Both the position numbers and the translations under genes were made by a program. From Sandaracinus amylolyticus (GTDB lineage Bacteria; Myxococcota_A; Polyangia; Polyangiales; Sandaracinaceae), in NCBI RefSeq assembly GCF_000737325.1, contig NZ_CP011125.1, positions 7,688,001-7,752,000 of the forward strand: a stretch of DNA of 64,000 nucleotides, given 5' to 3'. A model generated the notes under the pieces. It did no database searches and was not told the origin of the DNA. It worked only from the letters and a program-made list of their open reading frames with translations. This document shows positions 8,501-16,839 of the stretch, piece after piece (the first letter of the stretch is position 1; the number at the start of each line of letters is the position of its first letter).

Positions 8501-11464
8501 TCAGAACGTGATCGTCGTCTGCACGAAGAGCTCGCGGCCGCTCTGGGGCACGAACAGCTGGCGGAGGTCGTCGCCGCCGGGGTAGCCGTAGCGCCAGTCG
8601 AAAAGGTTCCGCACGCCCGCGGCCCACGTCAGGTGGATCGCCGCGATCTCGCCGCTGAGGATCAGATCCGCGATCACCGGCACGTCGCCCTCGACGAGGA
8701 TCGCGCTGCCGTCGGTCTCGATGCGACGACCGAGACGCGGGCCCTCGATGCGCAGGCGCGCGGCGAGCGAGAGCAGCTCGGGCACCAGCGGCGCGACGCC
8801 GCGCAGACCGACGAGGTGCTCGGGCGAGTTCGTGAGCCGTGCCTCGTCCGAGTCGCTCAGCAGATCGCCGATGCGCGTGCGCTGGAACGAGTACGTCGCG
8901 GCGACCATCCAGCCCTGCCGGAAGTCGCGCCGCACCTCGGCCTCCGCGCCGACCGTCTGCGCGATGTCCGCGCTGTTCGCGTACTGCAGCACGACATCGC
9001 CGCTGCTCGGGTCGACGACCTGATCGAGCGTCACGAGGTGATCGATGCGGTTGTAGAACGCGTTCGCGATCAGCGTGACCTCGTCGATACGCTGCGAGAT
9101 CTCGAGCTCACCGCTCCAGATGCGCTCGGCGACGAGCGACTCGGGGCTGATCTGCGTCTCCCCGGCGTCGTTGTACCGGAGCTCGTAGACGCTCGGCGCG
9201 CGGAACGCGCCACCGCCGAGCAGCTTGATCGTGCCGCCGTCCCAGGGCCGGAAGATCAGCGCGGCGCGCGGCGAGACCGCGCCGTCGGCGAACGTCGACA
9301 CGTAGTCGAACCGACCTCCGACGTCGATCGTGATCTCGCGGATGGGCTCGATCTGCGCGACCGCGTATCCGCCCGCGACCCAGAATCCTTCGGACCCCGA
9401 AGGATTCAGGAAGGGGTCCTCTCCGCGCACCCGTCCTTCGAGCTCCGCGAGCGCCGAGCCGCGCGCCTCCGCGCCCGCCGTGAGCCTCAGCCACTCGAGC
9501 GGCGACCACGTCGCGCGCGCCTCGCCGCCGACCCACACGCCGCGCCAGCGATCCTCGCTGACGTAGCTGGGATCGCCGGGCGCATCGCCTTCGTACGCGT
9601 AGTCGCCCTCGAACAGATAGAGGTCCGAGAACGCGCGAACGAAGAGCGAGAGCTCGCGGCCGAAGCGCGGCTCCCAGCGCAGCTCGAGGAAGCCGCGCGT
9701 GTCGACGCCGCGCGTGCGCGGATCGCCGAGGATCGTGTCGAACGCGCCCGTCGGGATGCGCTTGTCGCGGCGGTTGAACGCGAGCTCGAGCGTGAGATCG
9801 CCGACCCAGCCGCGCGCCGCGGCGTACGCGGTGTTGAGCTCGTCGGCGCGCTGCACGTCGCCGTCGGGCGCGTACTCGGCGAACGAGTAGTCGTGGCCCT
9901 GCGAGTAGATGCCCGCGGCCGACGCCCAGAAGCCCGCGTCGCGCGAGAAGCGCGTCCCGCCGCCGACGCGCGCGCGCACCATGCGCTGCGCGTCGGTCGC
10001 GATCGACGCGTGCGGCCCGAGCAGCGAGTCGCGATCGCGCGTGACCACGTTGATGACGCCGAAGAACGCGTTGGTGCCGTAGAGCGCGGAGCCCGCGCCG
10101 CGCACGAGCTCGATGCGCTCGACGTCGATCAGATCGGCGCGCGAGTCGTACCCGACGTACGAGCTGCCGAGCAGGTCGTCGTTCATCGAGTGACCGCTCG
10201 TGAGCACGAGCACGCGGTTGCCGTAGTCGCTGGGCTGCGAGAAGCCGCGGATGCCGAGCGACGAGTACGTCAGATCGTTCGTCTGGTACACGCCGCGCTG
10301 ACCTGCGACCGCGTCCCAGATCGTCTGGTACCCGAACGCGCGCAGCTCCTCCTGCGGGATCAGCGACACGCTCGCGGGCGCGTCCTCGATCGACTCGGCC
10401 TCGCGCGATGCCGCGGTGATCTCCTGCAGGAGCCGCAAGCGCGCGTCGATGCGCGTCTGCTCGCGCGGGCGCACCTCGATCTCGTCCTCGTAGGGACGGA
10501 ACCCCGGGCGCACCACGCGCACGGTGTGGCGACCGCTCGGGACCTCGCTCAGCACCGCGGGCGTGAAGCCCGCCGCCTCGCCGTCGATCTCGATCAGCGC
10601 GCCGCGCTCTTCCGCGTCGACGACCAGCGAGCCGGTCTCGAGCGGCAGATCGACCGACACGCGCGTCGTCTCGCGCGCGGCGACGCTCACCGGCACGCGC
10701 GTCGTCTGACGGCCCGGCGCGCTCACGACGAGCGTGTGCGCGCCCGGCGAAAGCTCGATCGTCGCGGGCACCACGCCCACCGAGGGCGACTCCTCGTCGT
10801 CGATGCGGATCTCCGCGCCCTGCGGCTCGCCGACGACGCGCGCGCTCCCGAGGATGCGCACCAGCGGCACGCTCACGACGACCTCGCCGCCGATGCTCGC
10901 GCGCACCTCCTCGGACTCCGCGGGGTCGTAGCCCTCGGCCTGCACGATCACGCGATGCGCGCCCGGCTCGACCGCGAGCGTGCGCGGCGTGCGACCGCGC
11001 GAGCCGAGATCGCGCCGATCGAGATAGACGAGCGCGCCCGGCGGATCGGTCTCGACGCGCAACAGCGCGACCCGCGGCCGGACGCGCTGCACCGCGGCCT
11101 CGGCGACGCGCCGCTCGGATTCGTCGAGCTCGCTCTCGAGGTAGTCCGCGTAGTAGCGGAACGCCTCGGGATAGCGCTCGAGCTCCTCGAAGCAGCGCGC
11201 GATGTTGAAGACGACGTTCTTGTTCGGGACGAGGCGCTGCGACTGCAGGTAGTGCTGCAGCGCGCCGCGGAAGTCGCCCCGTCGCTGCGCGTCGACGCCG
11301 AGCTCGAAGCGCACGTCGGCCTCGGTCGCGAGATCGATCTGCGTCTCGCCGCTCGACTGCGCGTGCGCGCGCGATGGGACGCACGCGAGCGCGAGCACGA
11401 GGAGCGTCGAGGAGAGCCAGGAGCCGAGAGCGAGGGATCGCGCCGAGCGCGGCGTCTTCGTCAT
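8501..11464 (-). CDS. TonB-dependent receptor with N-terminal TPR and PEGA domains
   Basis: 987 residues. Signal peptide to about residue 36 (AHAQ). A TPR-like helical region follows (about 40-110), then three PEGA domains (about 115-185, 205-270, 275-345), then a TonB-receptor plug (about 350-490, with SLGIRGFSQPSDYGNR and IELVRGAGSALYGTNAFFG) and a 22-strand-type barrel ending in the aromatic C-terminus TTITF. Such receptors import siderophores, vitamin B12 or glycans across the outer membrane. The TPR-PEGA front half is not usual for the family. AAGGA lies five bases before the ATG. 29 bases separate it from the upstream kinase gene. Confidence 0.9.
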   Translation of the reverse strand: MTKTPRSARSLALGSWLSSTLLVLALACVPSRAHAQSSGETQIDLATEADVRFELGVDAQRRGDFRGALQHYLQSQRLVPNKNVVFNIARCFEELERYPEAFRYYADYLESELDESERRVAEAAVQRVRPRVALLRVETDPPGALVYLDRRDLGSRGRTPRTLAVEPGAHRVIVQAEGYDPAESEEVRASIGGEVVVSVPLVRILGSARVVGEPQGAEIRIDDEESPSVGVVPATIELSPGAHTLVVSAPGRQTTRVPVSVAARETTRVSVDLPLETGSLVVDAEERGALIEIDGEAAGFTPAVLSEVPSGRHTVRVVRPGFRPYEDEIEVRPREQTRIDARLRLLQEITAASREAESIEDAPASVSLIPQEELRAFGYQTIWDAVAGQRGVYQTNDLTYSSLGIRGFSQPSDYGNRVLVLTSGHSMNDDLLGSSYVGYDSRADLIDVERIELVRGAGSALYGTNAFFGVINVVTRDRDSLLGPHASIATDAQRMVRARVGGGTRFSRDAGFWASAAGIYSQGHDYSFAEYAPDGDVQRADELNTAYAAARGWVGDLTLELAFNRRDKRIPTGAFDTILGDPRTRGVDTRGFLELRWEPRFGRELSLFVRAFSDLYLFEGDYAYEGDAPGDPSYVSEDRWRGVWVGGEARATWSPLEWLRLTAGAEARGSALAELEGRVRGEDPFLNPSGSEGFWVAGGYAVAQIEPIREITIDVGGRFDYVSTFADGAVSPRAALIFRPWDGGTIKLLGGGAFRAPSVYELRYNDAGETQISPESLVAERIWSGELEISQRIDEVTLIANAFYNRIDHLVTLDQVVDPSSGDVVLQYANSADIAQTVGAEAEVRRDFRQGWMVAATYSFQRTRIGDLLSDSDEARLTNSPEHLVGLRGVAPLVPELLSLAARLRIEGPRLGRRIETDGSAILVEGDVPVIADLILSGEIAAIHLTWAAGVRNLFDWRYGYPGGDDLRQLFVPQSGRELFVQTTITF

Positions 11465-11493
11465 GCGTCCTTACTGCCTTGGTGCAGGAACGA

Positions 11494-13092
11494 TCAGCGG
11501 CGCGTCTTGATCGCGAAGTCGTCGCCGCTCGGTGCGCTGGTCGTCGCGCGATCACGATCGCGACGGCGTCGCTCCACGCGCGGCTCGGGCGTCGGCTCGA
11601 CCGGAGGCGGTGCGACCACCGCGGGCGGCGGCAGCGCGGCGAGCGCCGCCGAGACGTGCACGTCCTCGGTCGACGGCCCCTGCGTCCACACGTACGGCGC
11701 GTGCCCGTCGAGCTCCACGCGGAACGTGACCGGCGCGGTCTCGAGCGCGGCGCGATCGAGCTCCACGAACGTCGGCGTGCTGCCGATCACCTCGTCGCCG
11801 CGTCGCAGCGTCGCGCCGGGCGGCGTGCTCGCGACGAAGAGCGTGAAGCGCGGCGCCGCCGGCGGATCGATCGGCGCGGGCGGCGGCGCCTCCGACGCCG
11901 CGCTCGCGGCCGGTGTCGTCGCCTCGGGCTCGCTTCCGCCGCTGCTCGCGATCGCCGCGAGGCCCGCCGCGATCGCGACGCCCGCCACGATCGCGATGCG
12001 CGCACCGCGCTGCGCGCGCGCGGGCGGAGACACCGTCTCGGGCGGCGGCGGCGCCGTCGCACCGAGCGAGAGCGAGAACGACGACGAGCCCATCGTCGCG
12101 ACCTCGCCCGAGACCGTCATCGCGTGGCGCGCCTGCGCCGACCAGCCCGGGACCATCGGCGCGACCTCGTCGATCGCGCGGATGAGCTCCTCCGCGCTCG
12201 CGAAGCGCATCGCCGGGTCCTTCTGCAGGCATCGCAGCACGAGCTGCTGCACCGCGTGCGGCACCTCGATCGCGCTCGTGATCGGCGGCACCGGCTCGCT
12301 CAGGTGCGCCATGAGCGTCTGCACCGGATCGTCGCCCTCGAAGGGCACGCGACCCGAGATCATCTGGTAGAGCAGCACGCCGAGCGCGTAGAGATCGGCG
12401 CGACCATCGACCGGTCCACGGCGGATCTGCTCGGGCGCCATGTACTTCGGCGAGCCGAGGAAGTGCCCTTCCTTCGTGAGCTCCTCCGAGTCGTCGCGCA
12501 TGACCTTGACGAGGCCGAAGTCGAGCACCTTCACCTGCTCGCCCTCGCCCGTCGTCACGAGCATCACGTTCGACGGCTTGAGGTCGCGGTGGACCATCTC
12601 CTGCCGGTGCGCCTCGCGGAGCGCGCGCGCGACCTCGCGCGTGATGCGCAGCGCGCGCGCGATCGCGAGCGGTCCTTCGTCGCGCAGCACCTGACCGAGG
12701 GTGGGCCCCTCGATCAGCTCCATCGCCATGAAGTACGCCTCGCGCGACGACTCCTCGAGCCGGCCGTAGTCGTACACGACGACGATGTTCGGGTGCCGCA
12801 GGCGCGCGCAGCTCGCGGCCTCGAGCAGGAAGCGCTTCTGGAACCCGGGATCGCCGCCGGTCTCGTCGAGCTCACCGGCGTCGTGGAGCGCAGAGTGCAG
12901 CACCTTGAGCGCGACGGGCCGGCCGAGCGGCACCTGCTCCGCGCGATAGATGCGGCCCATCCCGCCGCGCGCGATCACGCCGGTCACCCGATATTTCCCG
13001 CCGAGCGTCTGGCCGATCAGCCGCTCGGGATCGCGCAGCGCCGGCTCGCCTTCACGCTTGGGCGCGGCCGCGGACTCCTTCTGGTGCGCCAT
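11494..13092 (-). CDS. membrane Ser/Thr protein kinase (PknB-type) with PEGA domain
   Basis: 532 residues. Complete Hanks-type kinase domain: Gly loop ARGGMGRIY, Lys63, HRD at 168-170 with Lys172 and Asn175, DFG at 191-193, APE at 219-221. After a low-complexity linker comes one membrane helix (about 364-383), then a Pro-rich stretch, a PEGA-like extracytoplasmic domain (415-485) and a basic tail. So an outside PEGA sensor is linked to an inside kinase. The ATG at 13092 is used because it fits the promoter at 13103-13108; an upstream ATG at 13146 gives only an Arg/Val-rich extension. It heads a possible operon with the PEGA-TonB fusion. Confidence 0.93.
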   Translation of the reverse strand: MAHQKESAAAPKREGEPALRDPERLIGQTLGGKYRVTGVIARGGMGRIYRAEQVPLGRPVALKVLHSALHDAGELDETGGDPGFQKRFLLEAASCARLRHPNIVVVYDYGRLEESSREAYFMAMELIEGPTLGQVLRDEGPLAIARALRITREVARALREAHRQEMVHRDLKPSNVMLVTTGEGEQVKVLDFGLVKVMRDDSEELTKEGHFLGSPKYMAPEQIRRGPVDGRADLYALGVLLYQMISGRVPFEGDDPVQTLMAHLSEPVPPITSAIEVPHAVQQLVLRCLQKDPAMRFASAEELIRAIDEVAPMVPGWSAQARHAMTVSGEVATMGSSSFSLSLGATAPPPPETVSPPARAQRGARIAIVAGVAIAAGLAAIASSGGSEPEATTPAASAASEAPPPAPIDPPAAPRFTLFVASTPPGATLRRGDEVIGSTPTFVELDRAALETAPVTFRVELDGHAPYVWTQGPSTEDVHVSAALAALPPPAVVAPPPVEPTPEPRVERRRRDRDRATTSAPSGDDFAIKTRR

Positions 13093-13102
13093 CGAGCGAA
13101 CG

Positions 13103-13108
13103 ACTCTA
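13103..13108 (-). promoter_or_regulatory. putative -10 box of Ser/Thr kinase gene
   Basis: On the minus strand TAGAGT ends ten bases before the kinase ATG, with no Shine-Dalgarno sequence between. It would drive the kinase and perhaps the three genes after it. Confidence 0.4.
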
Positions 13109-13311
13109 ACGCGGACCCTGAGTACGGAGCGACTGAGATTTCTCATCGATCACGGCGTCGCTGGCCCCGGCGTCCAGGAGCTGGACGCGATCCGCGCGGC
13201 GATCGCGATCCGCGTCACCGCTTCGTCGCGCGAGTGCCGCCTCGATGCCGCATCCGAGCCGTGGTGAGGCCCTCCGCGCGGGGCACGAGCCTTGCGCAGG
13301 AGCGCACGCCG

Positions 13312-14670
13312 ATGCGCACGCTCACCGCTCTCGCCGCGCTCGCAATGCTCACCGCTTGCCAGGCCGAGCTCGCCGGCGCGGGCCCGCGCGGCGACGCCGG
13401 TCTGCCACCGGGCGACGGCGGCAGCGAGCACGAGATGCCCGAGCCCGAGCCCGAGGTCTGCTTCGTGCCCGACGATCTCGGCACGTCGAGCGAGCGCCTC
13501 ACGATCGGCGAGGCGGTGGGCAGCGCGTGCAGCACGAGCGTCGTGCGCGCGCTGAGCGAGCAGCTCGTGCAGGAGATCCAGTGCCTGCGCCCGGGCTCGA
13601 TGGCGCGCATCGACGACATCCCGAACGTGCGCCTCGGCAGCGCGACGTTCCCGTGGATGCAGCGCCCCGCGGCCGACGCGCTGCGCGCCGCGACCTCGGG
13701 CGGAGGCACGCTCTCGCTCAACTCGACGCTGCGCACGCTGCCGCAGCAGTACCTGCTCTACCGCTGGTACCGCGCGGGCCGCTGCGGGATCTCGCTCGCG
13801 GCGGCGCCGGGTCGCAGCAACCACGAGTCCGGCCTCGCGCTCGACACGAGCGACCACGCGGCGTGGCGGAGCCGCCTCGAGGCGCGCTCGTTCCGGTGGC
13901 TCGGCGGCAGCGACCCGGTGCACTTCGAGTACGTCGGCGGCGGCACCGTCGATCTGAGCGGGCTCTCGGTGCTCGCGTTCCAGAAGCTGTGGAACCGCAA
14001 TCACCCCGAGGATCTCATCGACGAGGACGGGCTCTACGGACCCCAGACCGAGGCGCGCCTCGCGCGCGCGCCGTCCGAGGGCTTCCCGATCGGCGCGCGC
14101 TGCGACGAGCCGGAGCCGGAGCCCGAGCCCGAGCCGATGCCGATGCCGATGGCGGCGCGCCTCGTGATCGACTGGCGCCTCGAGAGCGGCACGTACGTGC
14201 TCACCGCGAGCACGCCCGAGGCCACCGAGCGCGTCGAGTACACGATCGACGGCCGCGTGATCGGCACCGCGATCCGCGCGTGGGGCGCGGACTTCGCGAT
14301 GGTCGCGGGCACGTGCGAGGACCACGAGACGCACGTCGTCGAGGCGATCGCGCGCGACGCGGCGAGCGCCGAGCTCGCGCGCGCCGTGGGGCTGCTCGAG
14401 GCGAGCGGCGGCACCGCGATCGCGATCCGCCCGCGCGGCGCGTCGACGTACGAGATCACGCTCGAGCGCGCGGCGTCGGAGGTCGCGGCGCTCGAGGTCG
14501 AGGTCGACGGCTTCGTCCTCACCGACGAGGTGAGCGGCGCGACGCGCAGCGAGCGCCTCGCGGTGCGCTACACGTTCACGACGCTCGGCGCGCGCACGTT
14601 CGTGCTGCGCAGCCTCGACGCGAGCGGCGGCGTGCTCGCCGAGCGCACGCTGACGTTCGAGCTTCGGTGA
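13312..14670 (+). CDS. lipoprotein with M15 peptidase and peptidoglycan-binding domains
   Basis: 452 residues. Lipobox LTAC (Cys16) and an acidic, Pro/Glu-rich linker. Residues about 85-210 match M15 D-Ala-D-Ala carboxypeptidases/endolysins: SNHESGLALD gives zinc ligands His171 and Asp178, and DPVHFEY gives His204. A peptidoglycan-binding-type segment follows (about 218-255, FQKLWNRNHPE and DGLYGPQTEARL). A second Glu/Pro/Met repeat linker leads to a C-terminal beta-sandwich-like region (280-452). Probably trims or binds cell-wall peptides at the envelope. The start is the ATG directly before the signal peptide. Confidence 0.85.
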   Translation: MRTLTALAALAMLTACQAELAGAGPRGDAGLPPGDGGSEHEMPEPEPEVCFVPDDLGTSSERLTIGEAVGSACSTSVVRALSEQLVQEIQCLRPGSMARIDDIPNVRLGSATFPWMQRPAADALRAATSGGGTLSLNSTLRTLPQQYLLYRWYRAGRCGISLAAAPGRSNHESGLALDTSDHAAWRSRLEARSFRWLGGSDPVHFEYVGGGTVDLSGLSVLAFQKLWNRNHPEDLIDEDGLYGPQTEARLARAPSEGFPIGARCDEPEPEPEPEPMPMPMAARLVIDWRLESGTYVLTASTPEATERVEYTIDGRVIGTAIRAWGADFAMVAGTCEDHETHVVEAIARDAASAELARAVGLLEASGGTAIAIRPRGASTYEITLERAASEVAALEVEVDGFVLTDEVSGATRSERLAVRYTFTTLGARTFVLRSLDASGGVLAERTLTFELR

Positions 14671-14675
14671 GCCCG

Positions 14676-14705
14676 TTGTGCCGGAGGGCGCTTCGCGGAT
14701 AGCGT
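14676..14705 (+). promoter_or_regulatory. sigma70-like promoter, leaderless type
   Basis: TTGTGC (14676-14681) and TAGCGT (14700-14705) are 18 bases apart, and the -10 box ends six bases before the ATG at 14712. Transcription would begin at or next to the start codon. No Shine-Dalgarno sequence is present. Confidence 0.55.
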
Positions 14706-14711
14706 CGCGCC

Positions 14712-15521
14712 ATGCCGACTGCATCCGATCTCGTCTACGACCACCGCACCGCCGAGCGCGCGTTCGAGCAGACACGCAGCGCACGCTCGGCCTACCTGCC
14801 CGCCGCGTTGCCGCCCCTCGACGTCGCGCTCGGCGCCTCGTTCCTGCTCGATCACGCGCGCCGCCTCCGCGAGCCCGAGCTCGCGCGCACGCTCGCGCGG
14901 ATCCCCGCCGAGCTCCTCGAAGCGGATCCCGCCGCCCGGATCGAAGCCGCCGCGTGGGCGCTCTGGTTCGCGCACACGAGCTGGCTGGCCGAGCGCTCGG
15001 GCAAGACCGACGCGCGGGTCCGCGCCAGCACGCTCGAGGCCGCCACCGAGGTCAAGCGCCGCATGATGAAGGTCGCGACCTTCGCGCTCGACGATCACGC
15101 CGCCGCGACGGCCGAGCTCGCGTCGATCGCGAGCGGCAGCGGCCACGGCGATCTCGCGAGCGACCTCGCGCGGCTCGCGCGCGTCTACGACCGCCATCGC
15201 GTCGAGCTCGAGAGCGCCGGACCACGCTATCGCGCTGCCGACGCGCGCCGCGCGCGCGAGCTCTCGGCGACGATCCTGGCGGAGCTCGGCGAGGGCAGCG
15301 CCGATGCCGAGACGACGTGGCGGGAAGAGACGTCGCGTGCGTTCCAGCTCGCGGAGGAGACCTGGGACCGCGCCCGCAAGTTCCTCCACGCGATCGACTT
15401 CGAGCACGGCGAGGAGCGGTATCCGTCGGTGTGGTCGGTGCGTCCGACGCGCGCTGCGAAGCGCGCGGCAGCCGGCCCCGACGACGGCGGCGCCCCGGAC
15501 GACGCGGAAAAGACCGAGTGA
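14712..15521 (+). CDS. hypothetical helical protein
   Basis: 269 residues, Ala/Arg/Glu-rich, predicted almost wholly helical and cytosolic. No signal peptide, membrane helix or motif that I recognise. Codon usage and the neat sigma70-like promoter just before the ATG support a real gene. The acidic Asp/Gly tail ends just before a strong inverted repeat. Function unknown. Confidence 0.75.
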   Translation: MPTASDLVYDHRTAERAFEQTRSARSAYLPAALPPLDVALGASFLLDHARRLREPELARTLARIPAELLEADPAARIEAAAWALWFAHTSWLAERSGKTDARVRASTLEAATEVKRRMMKVATFALDDHAAATAELASIASGSGHGDLASDLARLARVYDRHRVELESAGPRYRAADARRARELSATILAELGEGSADAETTWREETSRAFQLAEETWDRARKFLHAIDFEHGEERYPSVWSVRPTRAAKRAAAGPDDGGAPDDAEKTE

Positions 15522-15534
15522 TCTCGGTCGCGTT

Positions 15535-15588
15535 CATCATCTCGATGGTGCGCACCGGGCGCGCGGCCGGCGCGTCATCGAGATGATG
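15535..15588. terminator. inverted repeat after hypothetical gene
   Basis: CATCATCTCGATG (from 15535) and its reverse complement CATCGAGATGATG (15576-15588) flank a 27-base GC-rich loop, 13 bases after the stop at 15521. It could form a terminator-like stem, but there is no T-run. The right arm is also the first unit of the repeat array that follows. Confidence 0.45.
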
Positions 15589-15750
15589 AGCGCGGGCCCT
15601 GCCGGAGCCTCCGCGCCATCGAGATGATGGAATTCCGGGCCCCCGCGGGCCTCCCCGCCATCGAGATGATGGAATTCCGGCCCCCGCGGGCTTCCCGCCA
15701 TCGAGATGATGGAATTCCGGCCCCCCGCGGGCCTCCCCGCCATCGAGCCG
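15576..15750. repeat. intergenic array of 40-42 bp direct repeats
   Basis: The core CATCGAGATGATGG recurs at 15576 (diverged end), 15617, 15659 and 15699, with a truncated copy at 15741; the last four are 42, 40 and 42 bases apart. Each full unit also holds two small palindromes, GGAATTCC and CCCGCGGG. It lies between convergent genes (stops at 15521 and 15812). The whole unit repeats with no unique spacers and no cas genes, so it is not CRISPR. Role unknown; may be a transcription barrier or a decayed small repeat element. Confidence 0.85.
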
Positions 15751-15811
15751 AAGCATCGCCGGCCGCCGCCGCCCTCCGCGCGTCGGGCGCGATCGGTGGG
15801 AGGCCGCGGGA

Positions 15812-16570
15812 TCACTGAACGACGTGGATCAGCTCGCCGGGCGCGCCCGTCGTGACCTGCAGCGTCCCGAGTGCGGCGCGCGCGCACTGCTCGATCGCGC
15901 TGCCCGCGTGCGGCGCGCCGAGCCCGACGTTCACCGCGCCGTCCGCGCCCCACCGCGTCACCACCGCGACCGGCGCGACACCGCCGCTGCACGCGAGGAT
16001 CGCCGCGCGCTGCGCCTCGATCGCGCCCCGCAGCGCGCTGTCCACCTCGGGCGCGACGCTCGCCGTCGGCTGCGCGACGACGACCACCTGCGCGGCTGCG
16101 GGCTCGGCCCACGCGCCGGCGCGCCCGCTCATCACCCACGCGCAGTCGACCTCGCCGCACACGACCGCGTAGCTCGCGCTGCGACCGCAGCCCGCGACCA
16201 TGCGCTCGGTCTCGACCGGCGCCGCGATCGTCAGCGACTGCGGCGGGCACGCCATCTCCGACGACGCGCGCTCGGCGATCGTCTGCATCGCGACCCAGCG
16301 CGCGCCGCGATAGCGGCCGGCCCCGCGACCGATGATCGCGAACTCGCGGAGGTGTCCGCAGCCGCTCACCTGCCACACGCGATCGGTGAGCTGGCGGGCC
16401 TGCAACGCCGCCGCGGGGCACGCGAGCGCGCGCGACGCGACGTGGTGCAGGTTGCGTAGTCGACGCGCGTCGACCCGTGGGACCTCCGTGTACGGATCCG
16501 AGCGCCGCCGACAGCCGACGCTCGAGAGCGCGAGCACGACCGCGAAGCACGACCAGACGAGAGCGCGCAT
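15812..16570 (-). CDS. lipoprotein with TonB/AgmX-like C-terminus
   Basis: 252 residues. Lipobox SVGC (Cys20). The middle part has paired Cys residues (VSGCGH, AGCGR, VCGEVDC) that could form disulfides. The last 80 residues (LRGAIEAQRAAILAC...TRWGADGAVNVG...CARAAL) resemble the AgmX/PglI or TonB-C-like domain common in myxobacterial envelope proteins, where it is found after long linkers. The ATG is preceded by TAGACT with a six-base gap, fitting a leaderless mRNA. Function unknown. Confidence 0.75.
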   Translation of the reverse strand: MRALVWSCFAVVLALSSVGCRRRSDPYTEVPRVDARRLRNLHHVASRALACPAAALQARQLTDRVWQVSGCGHLREFAIIGRGAGRYRGARWVAMQTIAERASSEMACPPQSLTIAAPVETERMVAGCGRSASYAVVCGEVDCAWVMSGRAGAWAEPAAAQVVVVAQPTASVAPEVDSALRGAIEAQRAAILACSGGVAPVAVVTRWGADGAVNVGLGAPHAGSAIEQCARAALGTLQVTTGAPGELIHVVQ

Positions 16571-16576
16571 CCGTGC

Positions 16577-16582
16577 AGTCTA
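16577..16582 (-). promoter_or_regulatory. putative -10 box inside repeat edge
   Basis: TAGACT on the minus strand ends six bases before the lipoprotein ATG at 16570. The same six bases mark the edge of each 87-bp unit of the adjacent tandem repeat, so the repeat and the promoter share sequence. Confidence 0.5.
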
Positions 16583-16836
16583 TGCGGGAGTGCTCGCCCG
16601 CGCCGAGCCCGCACGGAAGCGTGCGGAAGCACGCGGACGGCAGGGATCGGAGTGGGCGAGCCGAGTCTACGCGGGAGTGCTCGCCCGCGCCGAGCCCGCA
16701 CGGAAGCGTGCGGAAGCACGCGGACGGCAGGGATCGGAGTGGGCGAGCCGAGTCTACGCGGGAGTGCTCGCCCGCGCCGAGCCCGCACGGAAGCGTGCGG
16801 AGCACGCGGACGGCAGGGATCGGAGTGGGCGAGCCG
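16577..16836. repeat. three 87-bp tandem repeats (3'-element family, locus A)
   Basis: Units begin with AGTCTA at 16577, 16664 and 16751, and the same edge reappears at 16837 where it forms the TAG stop of the carotenoid oxygenase gene. Units are nearly identical; the third lacks one base. Each carries a GCACGC/GCGTGC inverted repeat and shorter GCTCGCCC/GGGCGAGC arms. Read in the direction of the upstream gene, blocks CGGCTCGCC, CCGTCCGCGTGC, GCACGCTTCCGTGCGGG and CGAGCACTCC match three other intergenic loci in the window (21049-21182, 25429-25633, 38170-38250). Confidence 0.9.
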
Positions 16837-16839
16837 AGT

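Noticed and set aside
8633-12370. Open frame of over 1200 codons on the plus strand
   Set aside because: Antisense to the TonB receptor and the Ser/Thr kinase, both with full motif sets.
15576-15750. CRISPR array
   Set aside because: Repeats span nearly the whole 40-42-bp unit with no variable spacers, and there are no cas genes.
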